64,000 bases of DNA from Rhodoferax sp. (GTDB lineage Bacteria; Pseudomonadota; Gammaproteobacteria; Burkholderiales; Burkholderiaceae_C): contig NZ_JADMJN010000003.1 in assembly GCF_018780565.1 (NCBI RefSeq), forward strand, positions 434,001 through 498,000, given 5' to 3'. This document shows, piece after piece, positions 31,487 through 40,905 of this stretch. The notes beneath the pieces were generated by a model. That model searched no databases. It had not been told where the DNA came from and saw only the letters and a program-made list of their open reading frames with translations. How positions within the stretch are numbered: the stretch's first letter is position 1; every line of letters begins with the position of its first letter. Made by a program: the position numbers and the translations under genes.

Positions 31487-32743
31487 ATGCAAATTCCCTA
31501 CGAACTCATTCTTGGCTGGCGTTACACGCGGGCTGGTCGTGCCACGCGGCGCAACGGCTTCATCTCTTTCATATCGGGCGTATCCATGCTGGGCATCGCC
31601 CTCGGTGTGGCGGCCCTCATCATTGTGCTGAGTGTGATGAATGGTTTTCAGAAAGAGGTGCGCGACCGCATGCTGGGGGTGGTGTCGCACATTGAAATTT
31701 TTGCGCCTAATGGGGAGGCATTGCCGGATGTGGCGCGCACCCTGAGCGAGGTTCGGGCCAATGCGCAGGTGCTGGGTGCTGCACCTTTTATAGCAACCCA
31801 GGCTTTGTTGGCAAGGGGTGAGGACATGAAAGGTACTGTGGTCCGGGGCATTGACCCGGCCCGGGAGCCGGAAGTGACCGACCTGGCGGTCGAGCTGAAA
31901 AATACCGGCCTGAACCGCCTGATTCCGGGCGAGTTTGGCGTGGTGCTGGGGGGCGAACTGGCTCGCTCCCTGGGCGTGCGTCAGGGCGACAAGGTCACGC
32001 TGGTAGCGCCCAGCGGGCAGGTGACGCCCGCCGGTGTGGTGCCGCGCCTCAAGCAAATGACGGTGGTGGGTACCTTTGATTCGGGTCACTACGAATACGA
32101 CTCGGCCCTGGTGCTGATGCACATGGACGATGCGGCCAAGATTTTTCGCCTGGAGGGTCCCACCGGCGTGCGACTCAAGCTCAAGGACCTGCACCAGGCC
32201 CGCGAGGTGGCTGCCGAACTGGCAAGCAGCCTGAGTGGTCAGCTGCTGGTGCGCGACTGGACGCGCCAGAACCGCACCTGGTTTGCCGCCGTGCAACTGG
32301 AAAAACGCATGATGTTCATCATCCTGACCCTGATCGTGGCGGTGGCGGCCTTCAACCTGGTCTCCACGCTGGTGATGACGGTGACCGACAAGCGCGCCGA
32401 CATTGCCATTTTGCGCACCCTGGGGGCCAGTCCGAGAAGCATCATGGGCATCTTCGTGGTTCAGGGTGCCATGGTTGGCGTCATTGGCACGCTGGCCGGG
32501 CTCACCCTGGGCCTGGGTGTGGCCTTCAACATCGACGTGCTCGTGCCGGCGCTGGAGCGCCTGCTCAACGCCAGCTTTTTGCCGAAAGACATTTACCTCA
32601 TCAGCCGCATGCCCAGCGATCCACAGCAGTCCGATATCCTGCCGATTGCTGTCATCTCATTGGTGCTGGCGTTTTTGGCCACTTTGTATCCCAGCTGGCG
32701 CGCGAGTCAGGTGAACCCGGCGGAGGCGCTGCGCTATGAGTGA
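31487..32743 (+). CDS. lolC: Lipoprotein-releasing ABC transporter permease (LolC/LolE)
   Basis: A 418-residue inner-membrane protein that helps detach lipoproteins from the inner membrane for delivery to LolA. The start motif [12 protein letters not shown], first helix [21 protein letters not shown], a large periplasmic domain, and three C-terminal helices after [21 protein letters not shown] are all family features. Only one permease gene accompanies lolD, so the transporter is either a homodimer (LolF type) or has its partner elsewhere. The gene overlaps lolD by 8 bp. Confidence 0.94.
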   Translation: MQIPYELILGWRYTRAGRATRRNGFISFISGVSMLGIALGVAALIIVLSVMNGFQKEVRDRMLGVVSHIEIFAPNGEALPDVARTLSEVRANAQVLGAAPFIATQALLARGEDMKGTVVRGIDPAREPEVTDLAVELKNTGLNRLIPGEFGVVLGGELARSLGVRQGDKVTLVAPSGQVTPAGVVPRLKQMTVVGTFDSGHYEYDSALVLMHMDDAAKIFRLEGPTGVRLKLKDLHQAREVAAELASSLSGQLLVRDWTRQNRTWFAAVQLEKRMMFIILTLIVAVAAFNLVSTLVMTVTDKRADIAILRTLGASPRSIMGIFVVQGAMVGVIGTLAGLTLGLGVAFNIDVLVPALERLLNASFLPKDIYLISRMPSDPQQSDILPIAVISLVLAFLATLYPSWRASQVNPAEALRYE

Positions 32744-33419
32744 TCTTGTTTTGAGCGCCCGTGGCCTGACCAAGCGCTTCACCGAAGGCCGCCTGGATGT
32801 GACGGTGTTGCAAGGTGTGGATCTGGATGTGTACGCTGGCGAAACCCTGGCCATTGTGGGCGCCTCCGGCTCGGGTAAAAGCACGCTGCTGCACATGCTG
32901 GGCGGGCTGGATGCGCCCACCACCGGTTCGGTTCATTTGCGGGGCCAGGATCTTGCGCACCAGAGTGCGGCGGTGCAGGGACAACTGCGCAATCAGTACC
33001 TCGGCTTTGTGTACCAGTTTCACCACCTGTTGCCTGAGTTCAGCGCGCTGGACAATGTCGCCATGCCCTTGTGGATTCGGCGCATGGCCCCCGACAAATC
33101 TGCCCAGATAGCGACAGACATGCTGGCAAGCGTCGGCTTGAAAGACCGCCTGCACCATCGCCCGGCCGAGCTTTCGGGTGGCGAGCGCCAGCGCGTGGCG
33201 ATTGCCCGCGCCCTGGTCACCAAGCCGGCCTGCGTGCTGGCCGACGAGCCTACCGGCAACCTGGACCGCAGCACCGCCAATGGTGTGTTTGAGCTGATGC
33301 TTGAACTGGCGCGCACCCAGGGCACAGCGTTCATCATGGTCACCCATGACGAAACGCTGTCGGCCCGCTGCGCCCGACAATTGCGGCTGGTCCAGGGAAA
33401 ATTATCCGAGACGGTTTAA
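32736..33419 (+). CDS. lolD: Lipoprotein-releasing ABC transporter ATPase LolD
   Basis: The 227-residue ATPase of the Lol system. Walker A is [14 protein letters not shown], the signature is [13 protein letters not shown] and Walker B is [12 protein letters not shown], with the switch His in [21 protein letters not shown] is the typical LolD Q-loop segment. It overlaps the end of the permease gene by 8 bp. Confidence 0.96.
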   Translation: MSDLVLSARGLTKRFTEGRLDVTVLQGVDLDVYAGETLAIVGASGSGKSTLLHMLGGLDAPTTGSVHLRGQDLAHQSAAVQGQLRNQYLGFVYQFHHLLPEFSALDNVAMPLWIRRMAPDKSAQIATDMLASVGLKDRLHHRPAELSGGERQRVAIARALVTKPACVLADEPTGNLDRSTANGVFELMLELARTQGTAFIMVTHDETLSARCARQLRLVQGKLSETV

Positions 33420-33449
33420 AGATTTTTTGACATTCACGACGAACTGCAT

Positions 33450-34682
33450 ATGAAAGCAACAGGATTCACCACCGACATCGTTCACTCTGACCAACATTTT
33501 GGCGTGGAGCACGGTGGCATTCACAAACCCATCCACACCTCGGTCCAGTACGGCTTTGAGCGAGTGGAAGACCTTGTCGGCGTGTTTCAGGGCACCACCA
33601 AAGGCGGCTTCAATTACGCGCGCCAGGGCACACCCACCACGGCGGCGCTGGAATCCAAGATCACCCGCATGGAGCAGGGCGTGGGCACGATTTGCTTTGC
33701 CACCGGTATGGCCGCCATCACGGCTGTGTTTTTAACCTTGTTGCGCACCGGCGACCATGTGGTGGCCAGTCGCTTTGTGTTTGGCAACACCAACAGCTTT
33801 TTTGGCACGCTGGCCGACCTGGGCATCACGATCACGCTGGTTGATGCCACGGCATCCGACAAGGTGGCCGCAGCGCTGCGCCCCAACACCCGGCTGGTCT
33901 TCGTGGAAACCATCGCCAACCCGGGAACGCAGATAGCGGATCTGTCAGGCATTGGTGCGCTGTGCAAGGAACGCGGCGTGCTCTTCGTGGTGGACAACAC
34001 GATCACCTCCCCCCTGCTGTTCCGCCCCAAAACAGTGGATGCCGGTCTGGTGATCAATTCACTGACCAAGACCATTGCCGGCCATGGCAATGCACTGGGG
34101 GGGGCGGTCACCGACACCGGCTGCCATGACTGGCAGGCGTATCCGAATATTTTTGAGAGTTATCGCAAGGGCGACACGCGTCAATGGGGCCTGACCCAGA
34201 TTCGCAAAAAAGGCTTGCGTGACATGGGTGCGGCCCTGTCATCCGAGCATGCGCACCAGATCAGCGTGGGATCCGAGACCCTGGCTTTGCGCGTGGCGCA
34301 GAGCAGTGCGACCGCGCTGGAACTGGCGCGCTTTCTGGAGGCGCATCCTGCGATCACCCGGGTCTACTACCCCATGCTGGCGTCGCACCCCCAGCACGCC
34401 GTGGCGCGTCAGCATTTCAGTGCGGGTTCGTGGCTGCTGTCGTTCGAGTTGCGTGACGCATCGGAGTGCTTTGCGTTCATCAACCGCCTGCAACTACCAG
34501 TCAAGGCCACGGGCCTGGGCGATACGCGCAGCCTGATCATTCCGGTGGCACACACCATTTTCTGGGAGGCTGGTGCGCAGGCCCGTGCCGCCATGGGCAT
34601 AGCGGATGGCTTGATCCGTTTCTCGGTCGGGCTGGAAGACAGTGCCGACCTGCTGGCGGATTTCGCGCAGGCATTGGGCTAG
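33450..34682 (+). CDS. Cys/Met-metabolism PLP-dependent enzyme (cystathionine gamma-synthase family)
   Basis: A 410-residue fold-type I PLP enzyme. The PLP-lysine lies in INSLTKTIAGHGN, phosphate and ring contacts in CFATGMAAIT and VVDNTITSP, and NYARQGTPTTAALE is the family entry motif. Possible activities are cystathionine gamma-synthase, O-succinylhomoserine sulfhydrylase or gamma-lyase; sequence alone does not separate them. It follows lolD by 30 bp, with TTGACA-like sequence in the gap. Confidence 0.9.
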   Translation: MKATGFTTDIVHSDQHFGVEHGGIHKPIHTSVQYGFERVEDLVGVFQGTTKGGFNYARQGTPTTAALESKITRMEQGVGTICFATGMAAITAVFLTLLRTGDHVVASRFVFGNTNSFFGTLADLGITITLVDATASDKVAAALRPNTRLVFVETIANPGTQIADLSGIGALCKERGVLFVVDNTITSPLLFRPKTVDAGLVINSLTKTIAGHGNALGGAVTDTGCHDWQAYPNIFESYRKGDTRQWGLTQIRKKGLRDMGAALSSEHAHQISVGSETLALRVAQSSATALELARFLEAHPAITRVYYPMLASHPQHAVARQHFSAGSWLLSFELRDASECFAFINRLQLPVKATGLGDTRSLIIPVAHTIFWEAGAQARAAMGIADGLIRFSVGLEDSADLLADFAQALG

Positions 34683-34711
34683 GGCTGCCCCTGAGAAGCT
34701 GATGTTTCCGT

Positions 34712-35548
34712 ATGAGCTTCTGGATAGATACCCACTGCCACCTGGATGCAGCTGAGTTTGAGCCAGATGCCCCCGCCGTTCGTGCTCGGGCAGCTCTCAA
34801 TCATGTAGCGCATTGTGTTCTGCCGGCGGTGGAGGTGGCCAACTTCGATGCAGTGCGCCGCTTGGCGCATCAAGGTGGCGACAGTTACGCGCTCGGCATC
34901 CACCCGCTGTATGTGGCCAAGGCGCAGGAAGCCGATCTGGCGACGCTGGACGCCCGGTTGCTGCAATACCGGGATGATCCGCGTCTGGTGGCGGTGGGCG
35001 AAATCGGGTTGGATTTTTTGGTGCCCGAATTGACGACCAGCCCCTTGCGCGAGCGCCAGGAGTTCTTTTATCTGGCGCAACTCAAGCTGGCCCGCAAACA
35101 TGGCTTGCCCGTGATCCTGCATGTACGCCGCTCCGCCGATCGGCTGCTCAAAGGTTTGCGTGACCTCGGTGGCAGTGGCATCGCCCATGCCTTCAACGGC
35201 AGCGATCAGCAAGCCCGGGCTTTTGTGGCGCTGGGCTTCAAGCTCGGCTTTGGCGGTGCGCTCACCTATGAGCGGGCCCTGCAACTGCGCCGGCTTGCAG
35301 CCAGCCTGCCCCTGGAGGCGATTGTGCTGGAGACCGATGCGCCCGACATGCCGCCGCACTGGCTCTACACCACGGCCGGGCAGCGCGAGGCGGGCGCACC
35401 CCAAGGCCGCAACGAGCCCGGTGAGCTGCCGCGCATTGGGGCTGAACTGGCGGCCCTGCGCGGCATGTCGGCGTCAGACCTGGCCGACGCCAGCACGCGC
35501 AACGCCCTTGCAGCTCTGCCGCGTCTGCGTGCATTGTTGGCGGTTTGA
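34712..35548 (+). CDS. TatD-family metal-dependent DNase
   Basis: A 278-residue TIM-barrel hydrolase. Metal-site motifs: IDTHCHLD near the N terminus, VGEIGLDF, LPVILHVRR, GIAHAFNGS, and LETDAPDMPP. TatD proteins have 3'-5' exonuclease activity on DNA and roles in DNA turnover and repair. The next gene begins 4 bp after its stop. Confidence 0.94.
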   Translation: MSFWIDTHCHLDAAEFEPDAPAVRARAALNHVAHCVLPAVEVANFDAVRRLAHQGGDSYALGIHPLYVAKAQEADLATLDARLLQYRDDPRLVAVGEIGLDFLVPELTTSPLRERQEFFYLAQLKLARKHGLPVILHVRRSADRLLKGLRDLGGSGIAHAFNGSDQQARAFVALGFKLGFGGALTYERALQLRRLAASLPLEAIVLETDAPDMPPHWLYTTAGQREAGAPQGRNEPGELPRIGAELAALRGMSASDLADASTRNALAALPRLRALLAV

Positions 35549-35552
35549 CGCG

Positions 35553-36131
35553 ATGACGTCGCAGCACGATTCAACCATCGGCGGTGTTCAGCCTCGGGGG
35601 CCCGGCTTGCGCCTGCTCGGACTGCCGCCCATCGTGTCCCCCGACACACGGCTGCTCATCCTGGGAAGCTTCCCCGGTGCGGCGTCCTTGGCGCGGCACC
35701 AGTACTACGCCCATCCGCAAAATCATTTCTGGAAAATTCTTCAAGCCATTTGGCCAGATAGCCCTCGTGCAATAAGCGTAGAAAGCTATGAAAAACGTAG
35801 CGAATGGTTGCTGGGCAAAGGCCTGGGCGTGTGGGATGTGTACGCGTCGTGTGAGCGTGAGGGCAGCCTGGATGCCGCCATTCGCAACGCGCAAGTCAAC
35901 GACTTTGCCCGCCTTCAGCGCATGTGTCCCCAACTCAGCGTGATTGCACACAACGGCGGTGAAAGCTTTCGCCATGCTCGGCATGTGTTGGCAAGTTTGA
36001 GTGCTGCTGGCGCGCAAGCACCGTTACCTGTTTACAAACTGCCGTCGACCAGCCCGGCCAATGCCAGCTGGAGTTTCGAGCGCAAACTGGCGGCTTGGCG
36101 CGAGGCGATGGCCGCAGCAGGTCTGCTTTGA
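35553..36131 (+). CDS. Uracil-DNA-glycosylase-superfamily protein, deoxyinosine-glycosylase type
   Basis: A 192-residue base-excision enzyme candidate. Motif I is LILGSFPGAASLARHQYYAHPQNHFW, and the C-terminal active-site loop reads KLPSTSPANAS. This matches the family annotated as DNA-deoxyinosine glycosylase. Residues about 70-83 (SPRAISVESYEKRS) are encoded largely by a copy of the dispersed 17-bp repeat and its flank, a likely insertion kept in frame. The start ATG 35553 follows tatD by 4 bp. Confidence 0.85.
   Translation: MTSQHDSTIGGVQPRGPGLRLLGLPPIVSPDTRLLILGSFPGAASLARHQYYAHPQNHFWKILQAIWPDSPRAISVESYEKRSEWLLGKGLGVWDVYASCEREGSLDAAIRNAQVNDFARLQRMCPQLSVIAHNGGESFRHARHVLASLSAAGAQAPLPVYKLPSTSPANASWSFERKLAAWREAMAAAGLL
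35785..35801 (+). repeat. 17-bp inverted repeat inside the glycosylase gene (copy 4)
   Basis: GCTATGAAAAACGTAGC is in frame with the coding sequence. The preceding bases (from about 35757, AGATAGCCCTCGTGCAATAAG) are unusually AT-rich for the gene and may be part of a longer element. Confidence 0.6.
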
Positions 36132-36141
36132 GCCCGGCGAG

Positions 36142-36924
36142 ATGGCGTTTGAGGATAATGCCCCCATCTTGAAAAAACGCACCAACAAACTCCCCGAAGT
36201 TAATTTCTCCGACGAAGGTCCGATTCGTCATTTGCATCTGGGCACCGAATGGATTCAGGGCTCCATGCTGATGGACGCGCCCACGGTGCTGTTCCACGAA
36301 TACATTCAGCGCATGATGGCCTGGCTGCTGTTTGTGGATGCAGACACCGTGGCCAAACGCCATGCCATGCAACTGGGCCTGGGGGCGGGCTCGCTCACCA
36401 AATTCTGCGCCAAGGAATTGCGCATGAAAACCACGGCAATCGAACTCAACCCCCAGGTGCTGCTGGCCTGCCGTGGCTGGTTCAAGCTGCCCGCTGACAA
36501 CGCCCGCATGCAGGTGGTGCTGGCCGATGCCTCGGAAGAAATCCAGAACCCCAAATGGTGGGGTACGGTGGACGCCCTGCAGGTGGACCTGTACGACCAT
36601 GAAGCCGCTGCCCCTGTGCTGGACAGCCTGCCCTTCTACAACCACTGCCGGCGTCTGCTCACGCCGGAGGGCTGCATGACGGTCAACCTGTTTGGCCGGG
36701 CCTCCAGCTTCACGCGCAGCGTCGAGAAGATTTCAGCCGCATTCGGTGCGGATGCCGTGTGGGCTTTCAAACCCACCCGCGAAGGCAATACGGTGGTGCT
36801 GGCCCAGCACACCCCCAACCGGCCCAAACGGGAGGTGATGGAGGCACGCGCCGAAGTCATCGAAGCCCGTTGGGGCCTGCCTGCCGCCAAGTGGGTGCGG
36901 GTTTTCAAGCCGACGCTGAAATGA
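36142..36924 (+). CDS. Spermidine-synthase-like protein
   Basis: A 260-residue Rossmann-fold protein related to spermidine synthases: QLGLGAGSLTKFCAKELRMKTTAIELNP is the nucleotide-binding region, and VDALQVDLYDHEAAAPVL lies where the catalytic Asp segment is expected. Substrate-binding residues are not clear enough to claim polyamine synthesis. ATG 36142 is chosen because homology begins soon after; an in-frame extension to 36001 overlaps the previous gene. The gspE-like gene starts at 36921, overlapping its stop. Confidence 0.82.
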   Translation: MAFEDNAPILKKRTNKLPEVNFSDEGPIRHLHLGTEWIQGSMLMDAPTVLFHEYIQRMMAWLLFVDADTVAKRHAMQLGLGAGSLTKFCAKELRMKTTAIELNPQVLLACRGWFKLPADNARMQVVLADASEEIQNPKWWGTVDALQVDLYDHEAAAPVLDSLPFYNHCRRLLTPEGCMTVNLFGRASSFTRSVEKISAAFGADAVWAFKPTREGNTVVLAQHTPNRPKREVMEARAEVIEARWGLPAAKWVRVFKPTLK

Positions 36925-38711
36925 AAAACACCACCAGCTCCAAGGCGACTGCGCAAGCACCCTACAACGGTCCGTTGGACTGGCGTCGTTTGGTGGAATG
37001 GCTGCACAGCGATGCCGTGATCACGGCGGCGGAAGCGCAGCGCATCACGGCACGTTGCGCTCAAGCCGAAAGTGCGCAGCATCCGTTGGTGCGTCTGGCC
37101 AGCGTGTCGGTGCGGCGTGCGATGGATGACAGACCGCTGGACATGGAATTGCTCACCCAGTGGCTGGCCACGCGTGCCGGGCTGGAGTATTTGCGCATTG
37201 ACCCACTGCGCGTGGATGTGGGCAAGGTCGCCGACACCATGAGTGCGGCCTATGCCGAGCGGCACAAGATCTTGCCGGTCCAGGTGACGCCCACTGAGGT
37301 GATCGTGGCCACTGCCGAGCCCTTCATCAATGACTGGGTGGCTGAGGTGGAGCGGCAGTCGCGCCGAAGTGTGCGCCGGGTGGTCGCCAGTCCGCAGGAA
37401 ATTCACCGTTACACCGCCGAATTTTTTGCGCTGGCCAAGTCGGTGCGTTCGGCCAACAAGGCCGGAGGCAACGCTGGCGGATCGAGCTTTGAACAACTGG
37501 TGGAGCTGGGCAAGGGCAACAAGCAGCTCGATGCCAACGACCAGGGCGTGGTGCAGGTGGTGGACTGGCTGTGGCAATACGCGTTCGACCAGCGTGCCAG
37601 CGATATTCACCTGGAACCCAGGCGTGAGCAGGGCGTGATCCGTTTCCGGATTGACGGCGTGCTGCATCCGGTCTACCAGATGCCCATGGGCGTGTTGAAT
37701 GCCATGACGGCACGCATCAAGCTGCTAGGCCGCATGGACGTGATGGAAAAGCGCCGTCCGCTGGATGGCCGCATCAAGACGCGCAATCCAAAGGGCGACG
37801 AGATCGAGATGCGCATCTCCACCTTGCCCACCGCTTTTGGCGAGAAGATGGTGATGCGAATTTTTGACCCGGACAATGCGGTCAAAGATCTGGATGCACT
37901 GGGTTTTGCGCCGCACGATGCCCAACGCTGGGAGGCACTGGTCAAGCGGCCGCATGGCATCATTCTGGTGACCGGCCCTACCGGCTCGGGCAAGACCACC
38001 ACCTTGTACTCCACGCTCAAACGTGTCGCGACCGAAGAGGTCAACGTCAGCACGGTGGAAGACCCGATCGAAATGATCGAGCCCTCGTTCAACCAGACAC
38101 AGGTGCAGCCGCAGCTTGACTTTGGTTTTACAGAAGGCTTGCGTGCGCTGATGCGGCAAGACCCGGACATCATCATGGTGGGCGAGATACGGGACCAACA
38201 AACGGCAGAGATGGCTGTGCAGGCCGCTTTGACCGGGCACTTGGTGTTCTCCACCCTGCACACCAACGATGCGCCCTCGGCGGTGACACGCCTGATGGAG
38301 CTGGGCATTCCGTCTTACCTGATCAATGCCACCTTGCTGGGTGTGCTGGCGCAGCGTCTGGTTCGCACCTTGTGCAAGCAATGCAAGGTGCCCGACTCCG
38401 CAGCCACGCGCGAGGCCCTGGCGGAAGTGGTCAAGCCCTGGCAGATCAGCGGCGGCTACAAGCCCTACAAGCCGGTGGGCTGTGTGGATTGCCGCATGAC
38501 CGGCTTCATGGGCCGCATGGGCCTGTATGAGTTGCTGGTGGTGACCGAGGCCTTTAAGGAAAAGATCAACCGCGAGCCCCAGACCGATGCGCTCAAACGT
38601 CAGGCGATTGCCGACGGCATGCGGCCCCTGCGCCTGGCAGGTGCGCTGCGCGTGGCCGAGGGGCTGACCGTGGTTGAAGAAATTCTGACCTGCACGCCGC
38701 CTTTAAGTTGA
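36921..38711 (+). CDS. GspE/PilB-family secretion ATPase (orphan)
   Basis: A 596-residue hexameric ATPase of the type II secretion/type IV pilus family. An N-terminal MshEN-like domain precedes the ATPase core: Walker A GPTGSGKTTTLYS, Asp box TVEDPIEM, Walker B IIMVGEIRD and His box STLHTNDA. The zinc element has CKQCK and CVDCRMTGFMGRMGLYELL. The ATG overlaps the stop of the previous gene (ATGA). No other gsp or pil gene is present in the window, so its machine must be encoded elsewhere. Confidence 0.93.
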   Translation: MKNTTSSKATAQAPYNGPLDWRRLVEWLHSDAVITAAEAQRITARCAQAESAQHPLVRLASVSVRRAMDDRPLDMELLTQWLATRAGLEYLRIDPLRVDVGKVADTMSAAYAERHKILPVQVTPTEVIVATAEPFINDWVAEVERQSRRSVRRVVASPQEIHRYTAEFFALAKSVRSANKAGGNAGGSSFEQLVELGKGNKQLDANDQGVVQVVDWLWQYAFDQRASDIHLEPRREQGVIRFRIDGVLHPVYQMPMGVLNAMTARIKLLGRMDVMEKRRPLDGRIKTRNPKGDEIEMRISTLPTAFGEKMVMRIFDPDNAVKDLDALGFAPHDAQRWEALVKRPHGIILVTGPTGSGKTTTLYSTLKRVATEEVNVSTVEDPIEMIEPSFNQTQVQPQLDFGFTEGLRALMRQDPDIIMVGEIRDQQTAEMAVQAALTGHLVFSTLHTNDAPSAVTRLMELGIPSYLINATLLGVLAQRLVRTLCKQCKVPDSAATREALAEVVKPWQISGGYKPYKPVGCVDCRMTGFMGRMGLYELLVVTEAFKEKINREPQTDALKRQAIADGMRPLRLAGALRVAEGLTVVEEILTCTPPLS

Positions 38712-38736
38712 CCCGGGTCGCCGGTGTGACATAGGT
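38708..38736 (+). promoter_or_regulatory. Possible promoter of tctBA
   Basis: TTGACC, 17-base spacer, ATAGGT lies at the end of the secretion ATPase gene and about 70 bp before tctB. The -35 is good, the -10 is weak. It would uncouple the transporter from the upstream genes. Confidence 0.35.
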
Positions 38737-38807
38737 GAAATCCACATGACGTCTGTGGCTGTTTCCCGTGCAAAATGCCCTGTACGAATTTATCGTGGAG
38801 TTTCTGT

Positions 38808-39296
38808 ATGAATATCAAAAGTCAAAAAGACTTTTTCTCGGGCCTCATGTTCATGGCTGTGGGCGTGGCCTTTGCCTGGGGTGCCACAACCTACACCGTC
38901 GGCACTGGCGCGCGCATGGGTCCGGGCTACTTTCCACTGGTGCTGGGCGTTCTGCTCGCAGTTCTGGGCGGGGTCCTTGCCTTCAAATCCCTGGTCGTTG
39001 AAACGGAAGACGGTGAAAAAATCGGAACCTGGGCCTGGAAGCCTCTGTTTTTCATCATCGCCGCCAATCTGGTGTTCGGCCTGATGCTGGGAGGACTGCC
39101 CAATCTCAAGATTCCGGCCATGGGATTGATCGCAGGTATTTATGCCCTGACCTTCATCGCCAGTCTGGCAGGGGAGGAATTCAGTTTCAAAGCTGTTTTT
39201 GTCCTCGCCACCGTGCTGTCGATCATGAGCTATCTCGCTTTCATCGTTCTGCTCAAGCTGCAGTTCCCGGTGTGGCCCGCTTTCATCACCGGTTAA
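38808..39296 (+). CDS. tctB: Tripartite tricarboxylate transporter small subunit TctB
   Basis: A 162-residue protein with four hydrophobic helices, the small membrane subunit of a TTT-family carboxylate importer. Segment TGARMGPGYFPLVLGVLLAVLG is typical of TctB. ATG 38808 is preferred over an upstream in-frame ATG at 38775 because homology starts with MNIKSQKDFFSG and GGAG lies just before. tctA follows by 11 bp. Confidence 0.92.
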   Translation: MNIKSQKDFFSGLMFMAVGVAFAWGATTYTVGTGARMGPGYFPLVLGVLLAVLGGVLAFKSLVVETEDGEKIGTWAWKPLFFIIAANLVFGLMLGGLPNLKIPAMGLIAGIYALTFIASLAGEEFSFKAVFVLATVLSIMSYLAFIVLLKLQFPVWPAFITG

Positions 39297-39307
39297 GGAA
39301 CTGACAA

Positions 39308-40819
39308 ATGGATCTGATTGCAAACCTTTCCCTGGGTTTTGGTGTCGCGTTCACGCCCATCAACCTCATGTACGCCTTTGTCGGGTGCCTGTTGGGTACC
39401 TTGATTGGTGTGCTGCCTGGCATCGGCCCCCTGGCCACCATCGCCATGCTGCTGCCGGCTACCTACGCGCTGCCGCCCGTGTCGGCACTCATCATGCTGG
39501 CGGGTATCTATTACGGCGCGCAGTATGGCGGCTCCACCACCGCCATCCTGGTCAACCTGCCGGGTGAATCCTCGTCCGTGGTGACGGTGATCGACGGTTA
39601 TCAGATGGCCCGACAGGGCAGAGCGGGGCCGGCATTGGCGGCTGCGGGTTTGGGCTCATTTTTTGCGGGCTGTGTGGGCACTTTGGTGCTGGCCGCGTTT
39701 GCCGTGCCTCTTACCGAAGTGGCCTTCAAATTCGGGCCTGCTGAATATTTTTCCCTGATGATTTTGGGCTTGATTGGTGCGGTCGTGCTGGCCTCGGGCT
39801 CCCTGCTCAAGGCTGTGGGCATGATTTTTCTGGGCTTGCTGCTGGGCCTGGTCGGGACCGACGTGAACTCGGGCGTGGCCCGTTTCAGCTTTGACATTCC
39901 AGAGCTGACCGATGGTATTGGCTTTATCGTGATCGCCATGGGTGTGTTCGGCTACGGCGAGATCATCAGCAACCTGGGCAAACACGAAAGCGAGCGCGAA
40001 GTGTTTACGGCCGATGTCAAAGGTCTGATGCCGAGTGCGCAGGACTTCAAGCGCATGGTGCCTGCCGTGCTGCGCGGTACATCGCTGGGCTCCCTGCTGG
40101 GGATTTTGCCCGGTGGCGGTGCTGTGATGGCTGCCTTTGCCGCCTACACAATTGAAAAGAAAACCAAATTGCAGCCAGGTGAAGTGCCTTTTGGCAAAGG
40201 CAATATCCGCGGTGTGGCAGCACCTGAGGCGGCCAACAACGCCGCATCGCAAACCTCCTTCATTCCTTTGCTGACACTGGGTATTCCACCCAATGCGGTG
40301 ATGGCCTTGATGGTGGGGGCCATGACCATCCACAACATCCAGCCCGGCCCCCAGGTCATGACCAGCAACCCCGAGTTGTTTTGGGGCCTGATCGCATCCA
40401 TGTGGATTGGCAATGCGATGCTGATCGTGTTGAATCTTCCTTTGATCGGCATCTGGATCAAGTTGCTGAGCGTGCCCTACCGCTGGCTGTTCCCGGCGAT
40501 CGTGCTGTTCTGTGCGATTGGCGTGTACTCCACCAACAACAACACCTGGGACATCTGGATGGTGGGCCTTTTTGGTGTCATCGGTTATCTCTTCATCAAG
40601 CTGGGCGCTGAACCCGCGCCCTTGCTGTTGGGTTTCATTCTGGGGCCGATGATGGAGGAAAACCTGCGCCGTGCCTTGCTGCTTTCCCGCGGGGACTGGA
40701 GCGTGTTTGTGACGCGCGGCCTGTCGGCGAGCCTGTTGGCTGTGGCCGCGCTGCTGCTTGTGATTGTGTTGTTGCCCTCGATCAAGAGGAAGCGCGAAGA
40801 GGCTTTCGTCGAAGACTGA
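39308..40819 (+). CDS. tctA: Tripartite tricarboxylate transporter large subunit TctA
   Basis: A 503-residue permease with about twelve helices. TctA landmarks: GTLIGVLPGIGPLATIAML near residue 30, YYGAQYGGSTTAILVNLPGE near 75, and the repeated half LLGILPGGGAVMAAFAAY and ASQTSFIPLLTLGIPPN. It imports a carboxylate with a periplasmic TctC/Bug receptor; none is adjacent, though a Bug gene lies at 53675. A clear terminator follows. Confidence 0.95.
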   Translation: MDLIANLSLGFGVAFTPINLMYAFVGCLLGTLIGVLPGIGPLATIAMLLPATYALPPVSALIMLAGIYYGAQYGGSTTAILVNLPGESSSVVTVIDGYQMARQGRAGPALAAAGLGSFFAGCVGTLVLAAFAVPLTEVAFKFGPAEYFSLMILGLIGAVVLASGSLLKAVGMIFLGLLLGLVGTDVNSGVARFSFDIPELTDGIGFIVIAMGVFGYGEIISNLGKHESEREVFTADVKGLMPSAQDFKRMVPAVLRGTSLGSLLGILPGGGAVMAAFAAYTIEKKTKLQPGEVPFGKGNIRGVAAPEAANNAASQTSFIPLLTLGIPPNAVMALMVGAMTIHNIQPGPQVMTSNPELFWGLIASMWIGNAMLIVLNLPLIGIWIKLLSVPYRWLFPAIVLFCAIGVYSTNNNTWDIWMVGLFGVIGYLFIKLGAEPAPLLLGFILGPMMEENLRRALLLSRGDWSVFVTRGLSASLLAVAALLLVIVLLPSIKRKREEAFVED

Positions 40820-40840
40820 TTTTTGGTTGGATCCAAGAAG

Positions 40841-40866
40841 CGGCACCTGAGGGTGCCGTTTTTTTT
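40841..40866 (+). terminator. Rho-independent terminator after tctA
   Basis: CGGCACC-TGAG-GGTGCCG, a perfect 7-bp stem with a 4-base loop, is followed by eight T residues. It ends the tctBA transcript before the DUF3422 gene. Confidence 0.92.
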
Positions 40867-40905
40867 GGGGGGAGGCGTGCGGCACAATGGCGGGAAGGAA
40901 AATCT

